A stretch of 64,000 nucleotides of DNA from G963674665 sp964609625 (GTDB lineage Bacteria; Desulfobacterota; Desulfovibrionia; Desulfovibrionales; Desulfovibrionaceae): assembly GCA_964609625.1 (NCBI GenBank), contig CAZSRS010000007.1, positions 1-64,000 of the forward strand, written 5' to 3'. A program made the translations under genes and the position numbers. Under the pieces are notes generated by a model. It was given only the letters and a program-made list of their open reading frames with translations. It did not search any database and had not been told where the DNA came from. Below are positions 63,809-64,000 of the stretch, one piece after another (within the stretch, counting starts at the first letter, position 1; each line of letters starts with the position of its first letter).

Positions 63809-64000
63809 ATGAGCGACACCCAGACTCTTCTGGACGAGGCTCTGTTTCTGGGCGACCTGGAACTCCAAATGCTCGAACTGGGCGAAGTGGAGCAGGCCCA
63901 GGAAGCCGCGAAACGCCGTGAAGGCCTGATCGCCAAGGTCTTCGATCGCTCTTCCCGAACAGATTTGGCGACGCTCCAAGACAAACTGGAACAGCTCATG
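63809..64000 (+). CDS. Helical protein, FliT-like chaperone candidate (partial)
   Basis: Only the first 64 codons are in the window (MSDTQTLLDEALFLGDLELQ, KRREGLIAKVFDRSSRTDLA); the frame runs off the right edge without a stop. The charged, heptad-like helices and position after a sigma-54-controlled gene suggest a small flagellar export chaperone such as FliT, but this is weak. Confidence 0.6.
   Translation, partial: MSDTQTLLDEALFLGDLELQMLELGEVEQAQEAAKRREGLIAKVFDRSSRTDLATLQDKLEQLM

Overview
The window is about 64 kb of GC-rich bacterial DNA. It reads best as a chromosome segment of a Desulfovibrio-like sulfate reducer. The evidence is a tetraheme cytochrome c beside a chemoreceptor with a periplasmic c-type haem motif (the DcrA type), a cytochrome bd oxidase, a self-contained acyl-CoA dehydrogenase/ETF module, a probable selenoprotein, and a family of C-rich hairpins placed just after genes. 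No sulfate-reduction gene lies in the window, so the taxonomic reading is inference. There is no prophage, CRISPR array or insertion sequence.

Layout. 1-4.5 kb: tRNA-Arg, a radical SAM protein, an acyltransferase and a secreted GH50-like glycosidase, all on minus. 4.6-10.9 kb: a plus-strand module of acyl-CoA dehydrogenase, ETF-quinone-oxidoreductase-like protein and divergent ETF beta and alpha, closed by a strong terminator. 10.9-16.5 kb: a REC-REC-GGDEF protein, an orphan VgrG with a long coiled-coil tail, and a secreted fusion of pyroglutamyl peptidase with a nitrilase-type amidase. 16.7-25 kb: AraC regulator, EamA transporter, an HU protein with a coiled-coil tail, small membrane genes, a kinase-REC-TPR protein, and a secreted double CBM42 protein. 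25-31 kb: panB, HyuB/HyuA (5-oxoprolinase-like), an M50 peptidase and trpS. 31.6-39 kb: a winged-helix protein, two secreted proteins including a DM9 lectin, an aminotransferase, asd, two SPOR proteins and an SGNH-like pseudoenzyme. 39-44 kb: cydB/cydA, a frameshifted MarR gene, and pssA/psd. 44-51 kb: HAD phosphatase, MlaD-like lipoprotein, mazEF, cheV-cheD, a frameshifted small gene, and the haem chemoreceptor/tetraheme cytochrome pair. 51-59 kb: purL with fused PurS domains, a polyprenyl synthase, the selenoprotein candidate, a nucleotide-sugar dehydrogenase, a DUF2065 gene and ubiE. 59-64 kb: a TPR-like protein, malic enzyme, GT9 glycosyltransferase, and two small genes behind a sigma-54-type promoter that probably open a flagellar cluster.

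The most notable item is at 55534-55758 (minus). Conventional gene calling skips it because it carries an in-frame UGA at codon 14. The UGA is followed at the right distance by a hairpin that meets the bacterial SECIS model, and the protein fits a TusA/SirA-like fold. Second is the secreted pyroglutamyl-peptidase/amidase fusion, whose two catalytic triads are both complete; the product it would release (5-oxoproline) is the kind of substrate handled by the HyuA/HyuB pair 10 kb away.
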